Assembly: GCA_030710605.1 (NCBI GenBank)
Contig: CP092863.1
Coordinates: 57,006,507 to 57,070,506 of the forward strand
DNA length: 64,000 nt
DNA from: Cordylochernes scorpioides
Lineage: Eukaryota > Arthropoda > Arachnida > Pseudoscorpiones > Chernetidae
Direction of reading: 5' to 3'
A model generated the notes under the pieces. The model saw only the letters and a program-made list of their open reading frames with translations. It was not told where the DNA came from and made no database searches. Positions 1 through 9,967 of the stretch are shown piece after piece. The translations under genes and the position numbers were made by a program. The first letter of the stretch is position 1. The number at the start of each line of letters is the position of its first letter.

Positions 1-916
1 TCTTTTTGTGAGACAACCTTTATAATTATAATAACACTTGAAATGGATAACAACATATAGATCAACAACATTCAGAGATTATAGATAGGTTAAACCCTTG
101 ATGTTATATTTTTCAAATATGTATTTCAATTAGGAAGGTTCACTCCAGAAAAACAGAAATATATATTGCTTTTGCTCCCTCTCTCTTCATGTTTCAATTT
201 CCTAATATTTTAATTCCATGCCATCTAAGAGGCAACTGTATCGCTACACAAATGTGTGAATACATTATAACTTCAAATCAATAGCAGGACGATATTTGCA
301 CGGAATCTCTCGAGATGGTATAGCTCGGCAGAGTTGTAATTAAAAGTAAACACAGTTTCACTTAGCTCAAATCTCAATATTATCCTCGATAAGATCGCCG
401 TCCCTGATTAGCACGGTTAATAGGGACTCTCCCTTATCTGCATCGGCGATACTTATGAGCTGTCTAAAATGTCTTAACGCTATGTTCACTTACTCCTCTT
501 TTATTGACTATATATATTAATATACCGCATTATCAATAATATCAAACATACTATGATCGATATGTGTAAATATCTCCTTCATGTCACATATTACCTCTCT
601 ATTAAAAATAGTGTTATCAACTCACAAAACAAATTTACGATGCGATGGTTTCAGATATATATCACTCTTGCAGGCACGTCGACTATGGGCTGCCACCTCG
701 CGATGATCCGGGCGATCGGCAGGACCGCCAGGCGGGGGCGTTCCAGAGCGCGGCGGGCCGAGCGGGTGGTGGTCTTGGTTAGGGCATATAATACAAGTTG
801 CAATCCTTAATTGATTGGCTATTAAAACTAAGGCGATTTTTTATATAAAGGTTATTTATTTAATAATAAATATTTCATATCATACCGTTATATGCATTAT
901 CCTGGTAAATAATATG
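1..916. other. unassigned AT-rich sequence
   Basis: No supported gene or repeat. A pocket at about 672-780 is clearly more GC-rich than its surroundings and gives a short arginine-rich plus-strand frame, but it has no recognisable domain, splice signal or partner elsewhere in the window, so I leave it unassigned. Confidence 0.5.
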
Positions 917-1160
917 TATATATGTCGGATCGTGTCGACTCTCTGTCGGATCCTGTCGACTCTCTGTCGAATCGTGTCGGCTATATGTAGGATCGGGGTG
1001 TATCCTATGTCGCAATCCTGTCGACTCTCTGTAGAATTGTGTCTATCCTGTCGACTCTCTGTAAGGATCGGGGTGTATCGTGTCGACTCTATGTCGGATC
1101 GTGTTGACTCTCTGTCGGATTGTGGTTGAATCCTGTCGACTCTCTGTGGGATCCTGTTGA
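917..1160. repeat. minisatellite, about 21-bp unit
   Basis: About ten degenerate head-to-tail units, each built around TGTCGGATC and TGTCGACTCTC. Typical units are 21 bp; some are lengthened by an inserted GTGTATCC-like segment. Because the unit holds few stops it creates long shadow frames on both strands (880-1352), which I do not regard as genes. A shorter array of the same unit starts the second copy of the surrounding repeat near 51149. Confidence 0.85.
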
Positions 1161-1815
1161 ATCCTGGTGAATTGTGTGGTTGGGTGGATTTGATTGGATT
1201 GGTGATTGATGGCGCAGTCTTGGTCGAATGGTGGTTTTCCACAGGGGAAGAACGAGCACACCTGGATGGGGTAGAAATAAGACCTTACGAAAGGGAGAAT
1301 GGTGAGACTGACTGGAGGAGGAATTTGGCCTTTCACATGATGGAGCGGACACTACCTTGGTTGGAGCCTATGTTGAGCACACCTTGCTTGTAGCACGGTC
1401 ACCTACCTTCCTTTTTAACTTCTTGTCCGAGATCATCGTCATTAACTCTCTCGACTTCTCATTGGTTTAGATCCTCCCACATGCTCTTTGATGATTCGCT
1501 ATCAATTGGTCATGCTTAAAGGTGATTGGATGTTGATTTGTCATGCTTAAATGTTATTGGCTTTGTACCTCCATTGTCGCCATGATTGCAATCCTCCAGG
1601 AAGAAGAAGGCCTTTGAACCTAAGGTCTATGGGGGTCCAGGGCAGTGATCTTTACTTCCTGGATGATGCAATCCTGTTTATTGTTCTGTCCCTTTTCGCG
1701 AAGTCTAACTTTTATTAAATATTTCGACGATACATTGCATAGATTGTGGTGGAGTTACATATTCCTATATACAGATTATCACATATATATTGATATATAT
1801 AGGTGTAATGATATT
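917..1815 (+). repeat. dispersed repeat, copy A (minisatellite head)
   Basis: The 900 bp from the minisatellite to the TA-rich tail match 51149-51815 in the same orientation, with substitutions and small indels. Shared landmarks include TGTGGTTGGGTGGAT, CACACCTGGATGGG, TCACATGATGGAGCG, CTCCAGGAAGAAGAAGGCC and a tail ending in a run of CATATATAT. Neither copy has a long conserved reading frame. The structure (tandem-repeat head, non-coding body, TA-rich end) suits a non-autonomous element, but no terminal repeats or target duplication could be fixed, so the class is unknown. Confidence 0.8.
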
Positions 1816-2114
1816 TTCTGAAAATTCACATATATTACCTATAGGTATACTAATATATAATTAATTTTATTCTAGGTTTTTCATACTAGCTTCTCTTGAG
1901 TATATCACAAAATGTACTGTAAAATGTATCGTTCTATTTCATCAAATATAAAGTGTACAGCGATTGATTAGGATAAAAACACTTAGATTGCATAGTTCGG
2001 ATTTTGTGTATATGTCTATATATTTCATTATTTTATATTAAAACCTTTCGTACCAACATTATATATATTACACTTTCTACTATTTTGTGTAGATATCAAT
2101 AATTTTTATAATAT

Positions 2115-2160
2115 ACTAGCGGATGTACCCGGCTTCGCCCAGGTTTTTCTCGAGGGAATG
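2115..2160 (+). repeat. dispersed CCCGGCTTCGCCC repeat, copy 1
   Basis: Starts CTAGCGGATGTACCCGGCTT directly after a TA-rich run, and contains a short GC hairpin with a TTCG loop. Other copies in the same orientation lie at 52339, 58281, 58572, 58650, 58911 and 59161. The Tc1-like transposon begins 26 bp downstream, so it probably inserted into or beside this copy. Confidence 0.7.
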
Positions 2161-2185
2161 TTTGTAGTCTGGTAATAAGAAAATA

Positions 2186-3608
2186 TACACTGCGTGACAT
2201 TGAAAATGGAACACCAAGAAATAGTGGCCAGAAAATTATGCAAATTTCAGGGTAGACGCGCCTAACCGAGTTATGCAAATGATGTAAAATGCGCAGCTCT
2301 CGTGCGCACATGGAGTAAGATATAAGGGAAGGAACTTGCAGAATGGACAGTATTCGTGTCGTTATTTCTTCAAGGAAAATCATTGTAGAAATTTTGTTCT
2401 TGTGTCAAAAGACACGTGTAATAACAGAGAATGCCAGGTCATCGTAAACGGAGGCAGTTCAAGCAGACAGACGCTTTTACGAGGGGCATGGTGATCGGAC
2501 TGAAAAGGGCAGGTTGGTCCATACGTCAAATCGCAGCTGATACACACCTTGGTGCGTCCACGGTGCACCGACTGTGGAGAAGATGGTTGGAACAAGGAAA
2601 TGTGGCAATTTATAGGAATGTCGGTGCAACCAGAGTGACGTCAGCACGTGTGGATCGGCGTATCCTTCGACAAGCAGTGGCGGCCCCACAAGCCACTTGT
2701 ACCGCCATCCTGCAACATGTGCAAGACACCCTAGATCATTCCATCTCGACCAGAACCATTTCCCGTCGATTGGTTGCTAATGGCTTGCACTCATGCCGTC
2801 CGCTAAGAAGACTGCCATTGACCTCACCGAATAGGCGCCTACGTTTGGAATGGTGCCGGGCTAGATCGACGTGGATGACGGAATGGCACAGGGTCGTGTT
2901 CTCAGATGAGTCGCGTTTCTGCTTGTCCAGTGATAGTCGCCGTGTACGCGTGTGGCGTTGACGTGGAGAAAGGTCCAATCCGGCAGCAATTGTGGAACGC
3001 CCCACCGTGCGACAACGTGGAATCATGGTTTGGGGCGCAATCGCATATGATTCCAGGTCACCTTTACTTCGTATTCAGGGCACTAAGACGGCCCAACGAT
3101 ATGTTGATGATGTGCTGCGACCGGTGACACTCCCCTACCTTCAGGGGGTACCCAATGCCCTTTATCAGCAGGATAACGCCCGACCGCACACTGTTCGCAT
3201 TAGCCAACAAGCTCTGCAAGATGTACAGATGCTCCCCTGGCCACCGTACTCTCCTGATCTCTCACCAATCGAGCACGTCTGGGACATCATTAGACGCCGT
3301 TTGCATGCCTTGCCACAGCCGCGTTCAGAAGACGAACTGTGGCAAATGGTTGAGAGGGAATGGAGAGCCATCCCTCAGGACGCCATCCGTACTCTGATTG
3401 ACTCTCTACCTAGACGTGTTGCTGCGTGCGTCGCCGTCCGCGGTGGTCCTACTTGCTACTAAGCCGACGCCGTTCTCGCTCTGTATTATGACTATCATTT
3501 TGAAATAAAGATAACTTATTATTCGTCCCTGTCTCTCTCTGTCTGCCGAGTTTCATCACTTTCTGGCCACTATTTCTTGGTGTTCCATTTTCAATGTCAC
3601 GCAGTGTA
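2186..3608 (+). mobile_element. Tc1-like DNA transposon
   Basis: Complete cut-and-paste transposon. Terminal inverted repeats of 49 bp at 2186-2234 and 3560-3608 match base for base by eye and begin TACACTGCGTGACATTG. The TA at each end is the expected Tc1/mariner target duplication. The interior holds one transposase frame on the plus strand with a single stop. Matching ends and an almost open frame imply a fairly recent insertion. The element stands out as GC-richer than its flanks. Confidence 0.93.
2431..3462 (+). pseudogene. Tc1-like transposase, one nonsense codon
   Basis: About 344 codons, the normal length for a Tc1 transposase, from an ATG reading MPGHRKRRQF. Residues 15-110 form the paired helix-turn-helix DNA-binding region (GWSIRQIAADT, then SISTRTISRRL). 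The catalytic triad is visible: D in VFSDESRF (~2905), D in QQDNARPH (codon 3172-3174) and E in SPDLSPIEHVWD (codon 3271-3273). The spacing between the last two is 32 residues rather than the usual 34. The frame is broken only by TGA at 2959-2961, in a place where an arginine CGA is plausible; reading resumes in the same frame immediately. Family assignment is secure; activity is lost unless the stop is an assembly error. Confidence 0.92.
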
Positions 3609-5480
3609 CGTACACCTAAACACTATCAGAGAAAAGAGAAACCACGGAAGGTGAACAGAAAATGCTTACAATGGATGTATATGTTTACGATATCAAGTTA
3701 AATAAAAACAAAGGTAAAATTTGCATATGTTGGTCACTATAAATTTGTATATTTGTTAGGCGAAATTAGAAACATGATAAAACAATTGGGTATTTAAAAA
3801 CAAATGTAGAAATAAAAGTTGAAATATAATAAACAATGTTAAAGATTAGTTAATTATTAATTAAGATTATGTGTGAATATGTGAGAAAGATGTAATATCG
3901 TTGTTGTTTTTTTAGATTGAGATTATTAGCTAGTATGTAAAAAAAATAACTCTGTTGATTTTTATTTTTGTATTTATATATAAATAGAATTAACTCTGTT
4001 GATTTTTTTGTATTTAATCGATAACAGCGAAGTTACGCATGTTAATGTTAGGAAATATATTTTGATGTTAAGCAAAACCTGCTCCATCTCGTTTTACATA
4101 AATGTTGAAAATTTGGTTGAAATTGATGCATTGTAACGAAAGTTTTTAGTGATGTCCACTTATGAAATTTCCATTTTATTAATATAGATTAATTAATCTT
4201 TAAATATAATACATTTGGTTTTCAATTTTTAATTTGAAAAATAAATAAATTTGTAAAAGTCATTTGATATCAGCCATTATCATTAAACCCACAATAGATT
4301 GTGAAATATGTGAATTATTAATAAAGTATATTCTTTTTTCAAGCATTGATTCTATTACTAACGTCTATGAGACACAGACGCTGGACGTGCCAGGAAATAA
4401 GGTTTTCTCTGTAGTAAGGCAGTAGGGCGATCTGGTTGGTAATTGATAAAGGCAAGTAACGCCGGATGTCACATATGACCCACACTACATCTTGTGACTT
4501 CGAAATATCTTAGAAAAGGATTTAAAGTCATCTTCAACGTTCTAGACATAATAATTATGTAATTTGTATTATATTTTATAGAGAAATGTTATAGTAGTAC
4601 TATTATATAGTAGAAACGATAATGTTTAATGTGAGACATTTTATAAAGGTAATGTATAAAATAATAAACAAAAACCGCTTCCTAAGTTAATTTCTTGCTT
4701 TTTATTATTTTTTAGTTCATTTTAACTTTTGTAAATTGTTTCCCAAGTAAAATCATCTGGAATATATATATAACAATGATAAAACGCCTTATGATAGTGA
4801 GTTTCTCGCTTTTTATATTGCAGAGAAATAATTTCCCGAATTTACAATAGTTTAAATAAACTAAAAAAAAAAAAAAACAGAAAAAACTCTCGGAAATGTC
4901 TTTATTTTTTTTTTACACATTACCTTTATGAAATATCTTATATTAAAACATCATAATTTTATTGTTTATTATTTTATCTATATTGAAGAGAATTTTTTTC
5001 CGAAGGTAATGTTAGAATGATTGCAATGAAGGGGTCAAGCTACGATTAAACCAGACAGTAGTTCCATGCAGGTCTATGAGAGGAAGGACATGAGGTGCAA
5101 TACTGAGGAGGAAGGTTTTATCGAGTGAAGAATTCACTAGAAATGTTTGCTTGCTCCTCCTAAGCTAAAAGCTTTTTTATTATTTCCCGGTCGATATTTT
5201 CTCAACTCCATCCACTTGCCATCAATTCTGACAAAACCTGTCATCACCTTATCATGCAAAACACATGGAAACTACAAATATCACCATTAATTTTAATTTT
5301 GTTTAGAGAGCTAAAATATTATTTAAACAAGTCTATGTTGGCGAGATTATTTACAGCTAGCTGTGTATGCACATCTTTCAATTACACCAGTATTTTGATG
5401 ATTAAATATTATTAACATTTTAAACTTTGATAATTTTAAATAATAGCTTGAAAATTTAATTTTCTGAAAAAAAAAAACAT
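3609..5480. other. unassigned AT-rich sequence
   Basis: No coding frame, terminal repeat or recognised family. Homopolymer A and T runs occur at 4862-4878 and around 4905. A slightly GC-richer stretch at 4350-4500 and another at 5030-5150 have no recognisable content. Confidence 0.5.
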
Positions 5481-5776
5481 ATATAATGTAGGGGCGGCTG
5501 CAGGCGTGTTACAATATATTTATAATTCAAGAATTAATTACTAAATCACATTCAATTTAACTAGTAATTTTATTATCGTTTTTATACGAAAACAAGCGTG
5601 TTCTTCGTTTACAACAATAACATGATAATTGATGATGAGGGATAATATTTTTTAGCATTAACCTGTTGTTTTTTATTTTGGTATTTACAATTATTGATTT
5701 AAAATAATAATAAATAAAATTATATGAAATAAAATAATATGATTTAAAATTATAAGAAATAAAATGATATGATTCC

Positions 5777-6347
5777 CTACATCACTCCCTTGCCAGTAAC
5801 AACAGTCTGGTAGTCCTGGAATCTGACAGGGGGTCTTATAGTCCGTCCAGTTCGTGTTGAAGTCCTCCTGATGTCTGCTGGTGGCTCCACGGGTTGTCTG
5901 ATTGAAGTGTTGTCTTTAGCAGATTCCTCAGGTTGAGAGGTGTTTAATAAATATGCTGGTTTTAATCGGTCTATTGAAACTGACACTTCTTTGTTCTTGA
6001 TTTTAATGATAAAATATTTTTCCTCTCTCCTTAGCACTTGGAAAGGACCTCCGTAAAGTGGCTCTAAAGCCTTTTTTACTCTGTCCGTTCTTAAAAATAC
6101 ATGGGAGCATGATCTTAAATTTTTGTGGACGAATATATTTTGGTTAGTTTTTAAGTTCTTTGGTCTGGGTCCAAAGTTTTCTACCTGTTTCTGTAAATTA
6201 TAAACATACTCTTCTTGTGTCAAATATGAATCTGGTTCGAAAAAAAAAATCACCAGGTAATCTTATATTATTACCATATACTACTTGCGCTATGGAATGA
6301 TTAGAATCATTCGGTATAGCTGTACGCAAACCCAAAAGTATCGTTGG
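5777..6347 (-). pseudogene. Gypsy element A: integrase C-terminal part
   Basis: Downstream half of a Ty3/Gypsy integrase on the minus strand, cut from its upstream half (9287-9957) by the BEL/Pao insertion at 6348-9286. The frame ends at 5777. Visible features are LYGGPFQVLRREEKYFIIKI and VSIDRLKPAY, the SH3-like C-terminal fold common in arthropod Gypsy integrases, then a proline-rich tail. Across the insertion site the reading continues sensibly when one copy of the GTTGG duplication is removed. An A-run near 6241-6249 disturbs the frame. No LTR was recognised downstream (5480-5776). Confidence 0.85.
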
Positions 6348-6703
6348 TGTTGGGAGCTTGTTTCCTCACAGCAATAGTTTGGTCTTCCGTGTAGCTCCTT
6401 CAGCTTTCTTTCTGGTCTCAGGTGTTGACGATTTGTGGCAGAGCTTAATTTGGACTGTATGTTACGACCAGACCTGCGTGATTGACTAACGAGATTGATG
6501 TTCCTTCGCAAGACTGAGATGTAGCACGTTGTATGACTAGAGGAAGTACGCCTCACACGATGTAGCTAACACACTAACTTTATTCAATCATCCACTCATT
6601 TTATATACATACATATTTACATAGTCAAAAGAAATAAAGAAGAATTTGCATGACTATGAATCAATGCAGCCTAGCTAGCGATTTGCATAGCTAGGCGCAA
6701 ACA
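6348..6703 (-). repeat. BEL/Pao 3' LTR
   Basis: 356 bp, identical by eye to 8931-9286. As the element is on the minus strand this is the 3' LTR. The inner edge abuts the polypurine tract; the outer edge abuts GTTGG. The last codons of the gag-protease frame run into it (stop at 6691). Confidence 0.95.
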
Positions 6704-8856
6704 TACTCCCCCCCACCGCTGAACTTCAGTTCAGATCTTGAGGCGCAATGGGAAGAGGGGCCAGCTAGGCGATTGGTCTCCCGAAAACTCCTCCGGCTGT
6801 CCAAGTTAGATCTGCGCAAGACACCTTCACCAGACCTTTCTCCCAGTGGAATTATTGGAGATCTAGAGGTAGGAATGGAGCTTTTTTGATGAGCTTTCCT
6901 TAATAGCAGTTTCACACTGTATCTTCCTTGGCCGCCTCTGGAATAGGTTTTCTGGTAGTAAGTTTCATAAACTTCTTCTCTTGGATTCTGGTCCTGTAAT
7001 GACGGCACTGACTCCGTATGCTTGAAATCTCCCACCAGACCATCCAATTCTGATGTTGTTTGAACCGCAAGGCTGCAAGGTCCACCTTTATAGCTCGACG
7101 AGAGAGAGCCTTCCACCTTGCCCATCAGAATCCAACCGAGCCTTGATTTCACCGCTATAGGCTGGTTCCTTCCCAGAATTTTTTTCTCTCCTTGCATCAG
7201 ATATGCATACATCTCTGCACCTAGAATGATGTCGATTGGTGCCGAAATGTGAAACAGAGGGTCTGCCAACTCAAGCCCTCTCTGCATGATCCAGGTCGGT
7301 TCTGCCAATTTGAAGTTTGGAATTTCGGTGGTTAAGACCTCCATCACCAGAGCATTCGTTTCATAAATTTCGGATCTATAAATCGACCTGAATGTCAAGT
7401 CAACAGATGTAGTTGACACCTGGACTGGATTATTTCCAATACCCCTAAGTGAGCGTCGTGATGTTTCTCCTTTAAGTCCAAGTTTCTCACACATTTCTTT
7501 TGTGATCAAACTAACTTGTGATCCACTATCCATAAGTGCTCGGCAGATCAGCTGTGTACCGTTTTCACCTTCCACAATTATCTGAGCAGTCGCAAGGAGC
7601 ACTTGATTGATGGTCTCACTTCCCTGTTCAATACTGGTATTGTTGATTTCACTTACAGGTGTAAAGATCTGTGGCTTCGCACCCTTCTGAGTATTAGTCA
7701 CCTCTGTGTCAAGCCTATGGAGCAAGGTATGGTGCCTTTTGTTGCACTTCTTGCAAGGTCCTTGGTAACAATTTTTTCCCGTATGACCTCTCTTTAGACA
7801 ATTGTAACACATCTTGTGTTGTTTGACAAATTCCCATTTTTGCTCGATAGGCATTGTACTAAATGTAGTACAGTTGTAGATTCTGTGACCTGCTTTGCAT
7901 GCTATGCATATTTGAGCATTGGTATTTATCGCAAGGTGTACATTTGCATAGTTCCTTTGGATTTCATTTTCTTTTCTTTGATATTCCCCTGATCCCTGTG
8001 GCAGACTTCTAGCTTGTCTCTCAAGAAACAGAACGAAGTCCTCATAGCAAGGAAATGATCTCTCATCCTGGGTCAACTCCCACTGCCGTTTCATATCCTC
8101 ATCGATTCTGTTCCTCAAGAACTGCACCAAGATTATGTCCACCATCTCATTTCTTTGCAATCCGAGGGATTCTAGATTGCGTACAGACTCGTTACATGTA
8201 TCCAGGAGTTCCCTTAGGGCCTTTGCTGATGGACTCTTCATTTGCTTAATCTTGAAGATTTTGTTCAGTTGTGCATACGCCAACTCTCTTTGGTTGTCGT
8301 ATCTGGAAACTAGAGTATCCCATGCTTGCCTGTAGCTTTCTGATGATATCGGGAACCCACGTATCAGTTTGGCCGCTTCTCCCTTTACTGCGGAGCCCAA
8401 ATATTGTAGCCTTTGTAGATCATTTAGCCCTGGATTTTGATCTATGGTCATTCCGAAGACCTCCTTGAAATTGAACCAAGAGTTCGCATCTCCATAGAAG
8501 TGAGGCAACTCGAACTTGGGCAATATCACTGTTTCGATGCCCTTTGTTTGTTTTGTATCAGCTGTACTTTGCATTCCTTCTAATGCACGCCTAAGCCTTA
8601 ATTCCAGTTTTTCCATTTTATCTTGAATCGCTTCATAACCTTCGAGTTCCTTGTCTTCATCTACTTCCTCCTGATCAAATAACTCATCGAATAGGATTTT
8701 TGTCTCCGTTTTTATTTCTGTAATTCCCTCTTCTATCAGTTTCAATTTATGGAGATCGCCTCCCGATATGTCTTCATCCACGGATGCCAGGTATCTATCC
8801 ATTCGTCTTATCTGTGAACGGATCTTGATCTTTATGCCTTTCATTGCTTTAGACAT
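6691..8856 (-). CDS. BEL/Pao gag-protease fusion, pol deleted
   Basis: Single open frame of 721 codons from ATG at 8856. Residues ~1-110 are a charged coiled-coil-like head (MSKAMKGIKIKIRSQIRRMD). Residues ~115-270 form the BEL gag domain (DUF1759 type; FELPHFYGDANSWFNFKEVF). Next come cysteine-histidine knuckles (CIACKAGHRIYNC, CYNCLKRGHTGKNC, CKKCNKRHH), then an aspartic protease with ALMDSGSQVSLIT. The family's pre-RT linker follows, up to GRYSVKLLLRK. There the frame jumps to the distal end of integrase, read out of its native frame, because of an internal deletion near 6905-6920. Gag could still assemble particles; no reverse transcriptase can be made. Open reading across 2.1 kb in an AT-rich genome argues for recent function. 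Confidence 0.93.
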   Translation of the reverse strand: MSKAMKGIKIKIRSQIRRMDRYLASVDEDISGGDLHKLKLIEEGITEIKTETKILFDELFDQEEVDEDKELEGYEAIQDKMEKLELRLRRALEGMQSTADTKQTKGIETVILPKFELPHFYGDANSWFNFKEVFGMTIDQNPGLNDLQRLQYLGSAVKGEAAKLIRGFPISSESYRQAWDTLVSRYDNQRELAYAQLNKIFKIKQMKSPSAKALRELLDTCNESVRNLESLGLQRNEMVDIILVQFLRNRIDEDMKRQWELTQDERSFPCYEDFVLFLERQARSLPQGSGEYQRKENEIQRNYANVHLAINTNAQICIACKAGHRIYNCTTFSTMPIEQKWEFVKQHKMCYNCLKRGHTGKNCYQGPCKKCNKRHHTLLHRLDTEVTNTQKGAKPQIFTPVSEINNTSIEQGSETINQVLLATAQIIVEGENGTQLICRALMDSGSQVSLITKEMCEKLGLKGETSRRSLRGIGNNPVQVSTTSVDLTFRSIYRSEIYETNALVMEVLTTEIPNFKLAEPTWIMQRGLELADPLFHISAPIDIILGAEMYAYLMQGEKKILGRNQPIAVKSRLGWILMGKVEGSLSSSYKGGPCSLAVQTTSELDGLVGDFKHTESVPSLQDQNPREEVYETYYQKTYSRGGQGRYSVKLLLRKAHQKSSIPTSRSPIIPLGERSGEGVLRRSNLDSRRSFRETNRLAGPSSHCASRSELKFSGGGEYVCA

Positions 8857-8930
8857 GTTTTCAGTTTTGAAGGTTTCTTCTCAGTAGAACCACGCTCTTT
8901 TCCTTAATATCCGGTTCGATATGGACCATA

Positions 8931-9286
8931 TGTTGGGAGCTTGTTTCCTCACAGCAATAGTTTGGTCTTCCGTGTAGCTCCTTCAGCTTTCTTTCTGGTC
9001 TCAGGTGTTGACGATTTGTGGCAGAGCTTAATTTGGACTGTATGTTACGACCAGACCTGCGTGATTGACTAACGAGATTGATGTTCCTTCGCAAGACTGA
9101 GATGTAGCACGTTGTATGACTAGAGGAAGTACGCCTCACACGATGTAGCTAACACACTAACTTTATTCAATCATCCACTCATTTTATATACATACATATT
9201 TACATAGTCAAAAGAAATAAAGAAGAATTTGCATGACTATGAATCAATGCAGCCTAGCTAGCGATTTGCATAGCTAGGCGCAAACA
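8931..9286 (-). repeat. BEL/Pao 5' LTR
   Basis: 356 bp, the promoter-bearing LTR for this minus-strand element. It ends ...CCCAACA (minus strand), followed after 2 nt by the TGG of the primer-binding site. Outer flank is the GTTGG duplication at 9287-9291. Confidence 0.95.
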
Positions 9287-9957
9287 GTTGGTATAGATTC
9301 ACTCCAGGTAGGGTTATTGTGTGCTCTGATTGCCGCCTTTAATGATCGATGCAAACGCTCAACCTTCCCGTTAGCTTGGGGGTGGTATGCAGTGTGTGTT
9401 GTAATTTAATTCCACATATTTTTTTTAGATTAGCAAAGGTATCTGATGTGAACTGTGCTCCTCTATCAGTGACAAGTCGTAATGGAGTACCGTATCTTGT
9501 GATCCAATTATTATAGATTGCCCTCGCTACTGTATCAGCCGAGTTGTTTTCCAAGGGTATTGCTTCCATCCAGTTACTATAGCGGTCAATACATGTAAGA
9601 TAGTATATATAGTTATTAGATGGTGGTAGTGGTCCCACTAAATGGATATGAATATCATTAAATTTTTTGTTGACATTTGAAATGTTCCAAAACTTGTTTT
9701 TGTATGGCGATTGATTTTATTTCTTTGACACGCCCTACAATCTCGACTCCATTGTAGGACATCTTTCCTTATGCTAGGCCAAATGACCTTTGAGTCATTT
9801 GCTTAATTGTTGACCTTATCCCTGGGTGTGACAGTCCATGGATTTTATGAAACATTCGCATTCTGTGAGATTTTGGTAAGTAGGGTCTTATATTTGCGGT
9901 AGATGTGTCGCACCAAAGCTGGTTACCAGATGGAAGGATATATTGTTTAAACTTCAA
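9287..9957 (-). pseudogene. Gypsy element A: integrase zinc-binding and core part
   Basis: Upstream half of the Gypsy A integrase. At 9769-9957 lies the HHCC-type zinc-binding region (FHKIHGLSHPGIRSTIKQM). At 9339-9638 lies the catalytic core: D in YLTCIDRYSNWMEAIPL and D in RLVTDRGAQFTS. The 3' part of the core (SLKAAIRAHNN near 9330) runs into the BEL/Pao insertion. Frameshifts separate the blocks at about 9640-9770 and 9350-9400. No protease or RT of this element lies upstream; the sequence passes directly to the stop of Gypsy element B at 9968. Confidence 0.85.
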
Positions 9958-9967
9958 AGTTTTATTA

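Larger units (their letters stand above)
6348..9286 (-). mobile_element. young non-autonomous BEL/Pao retrotransposon
   Basis: A 2.94-kb LTR element on the minus strand, inserted into the Gypsy A integrase. LTRs of 356 bp (6348-6703 and 8931-9286) are identical by eye and start TG and end CA on both strands. The 5-bp duplication GTTGG flanks it (6343-6347 and 9287-9291). A primer-binding site starting TGG lies just inside the 5' LTR (about 8928 down to 8911), and a polypurine run (GGTGGGGGGAG) sits just before the 3' LTR at 6704-6716. The interior holds gag and protease but lacks reverse transcriptase, RNase H and most of integrase, so it must depend on a helper. Confidence 0.95.

Noticed and set aside
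917-1160. A CRISPR array
   Set aside because: Units are contiguous with no unique spacers and the context is eukaryotic.
880-1393. Several overlapping frames on both strands over the minisatellite
   Set aside because: They follow from a 21-bp unit free of stops; no start context, domain or conservation of length between the two repeat copies.
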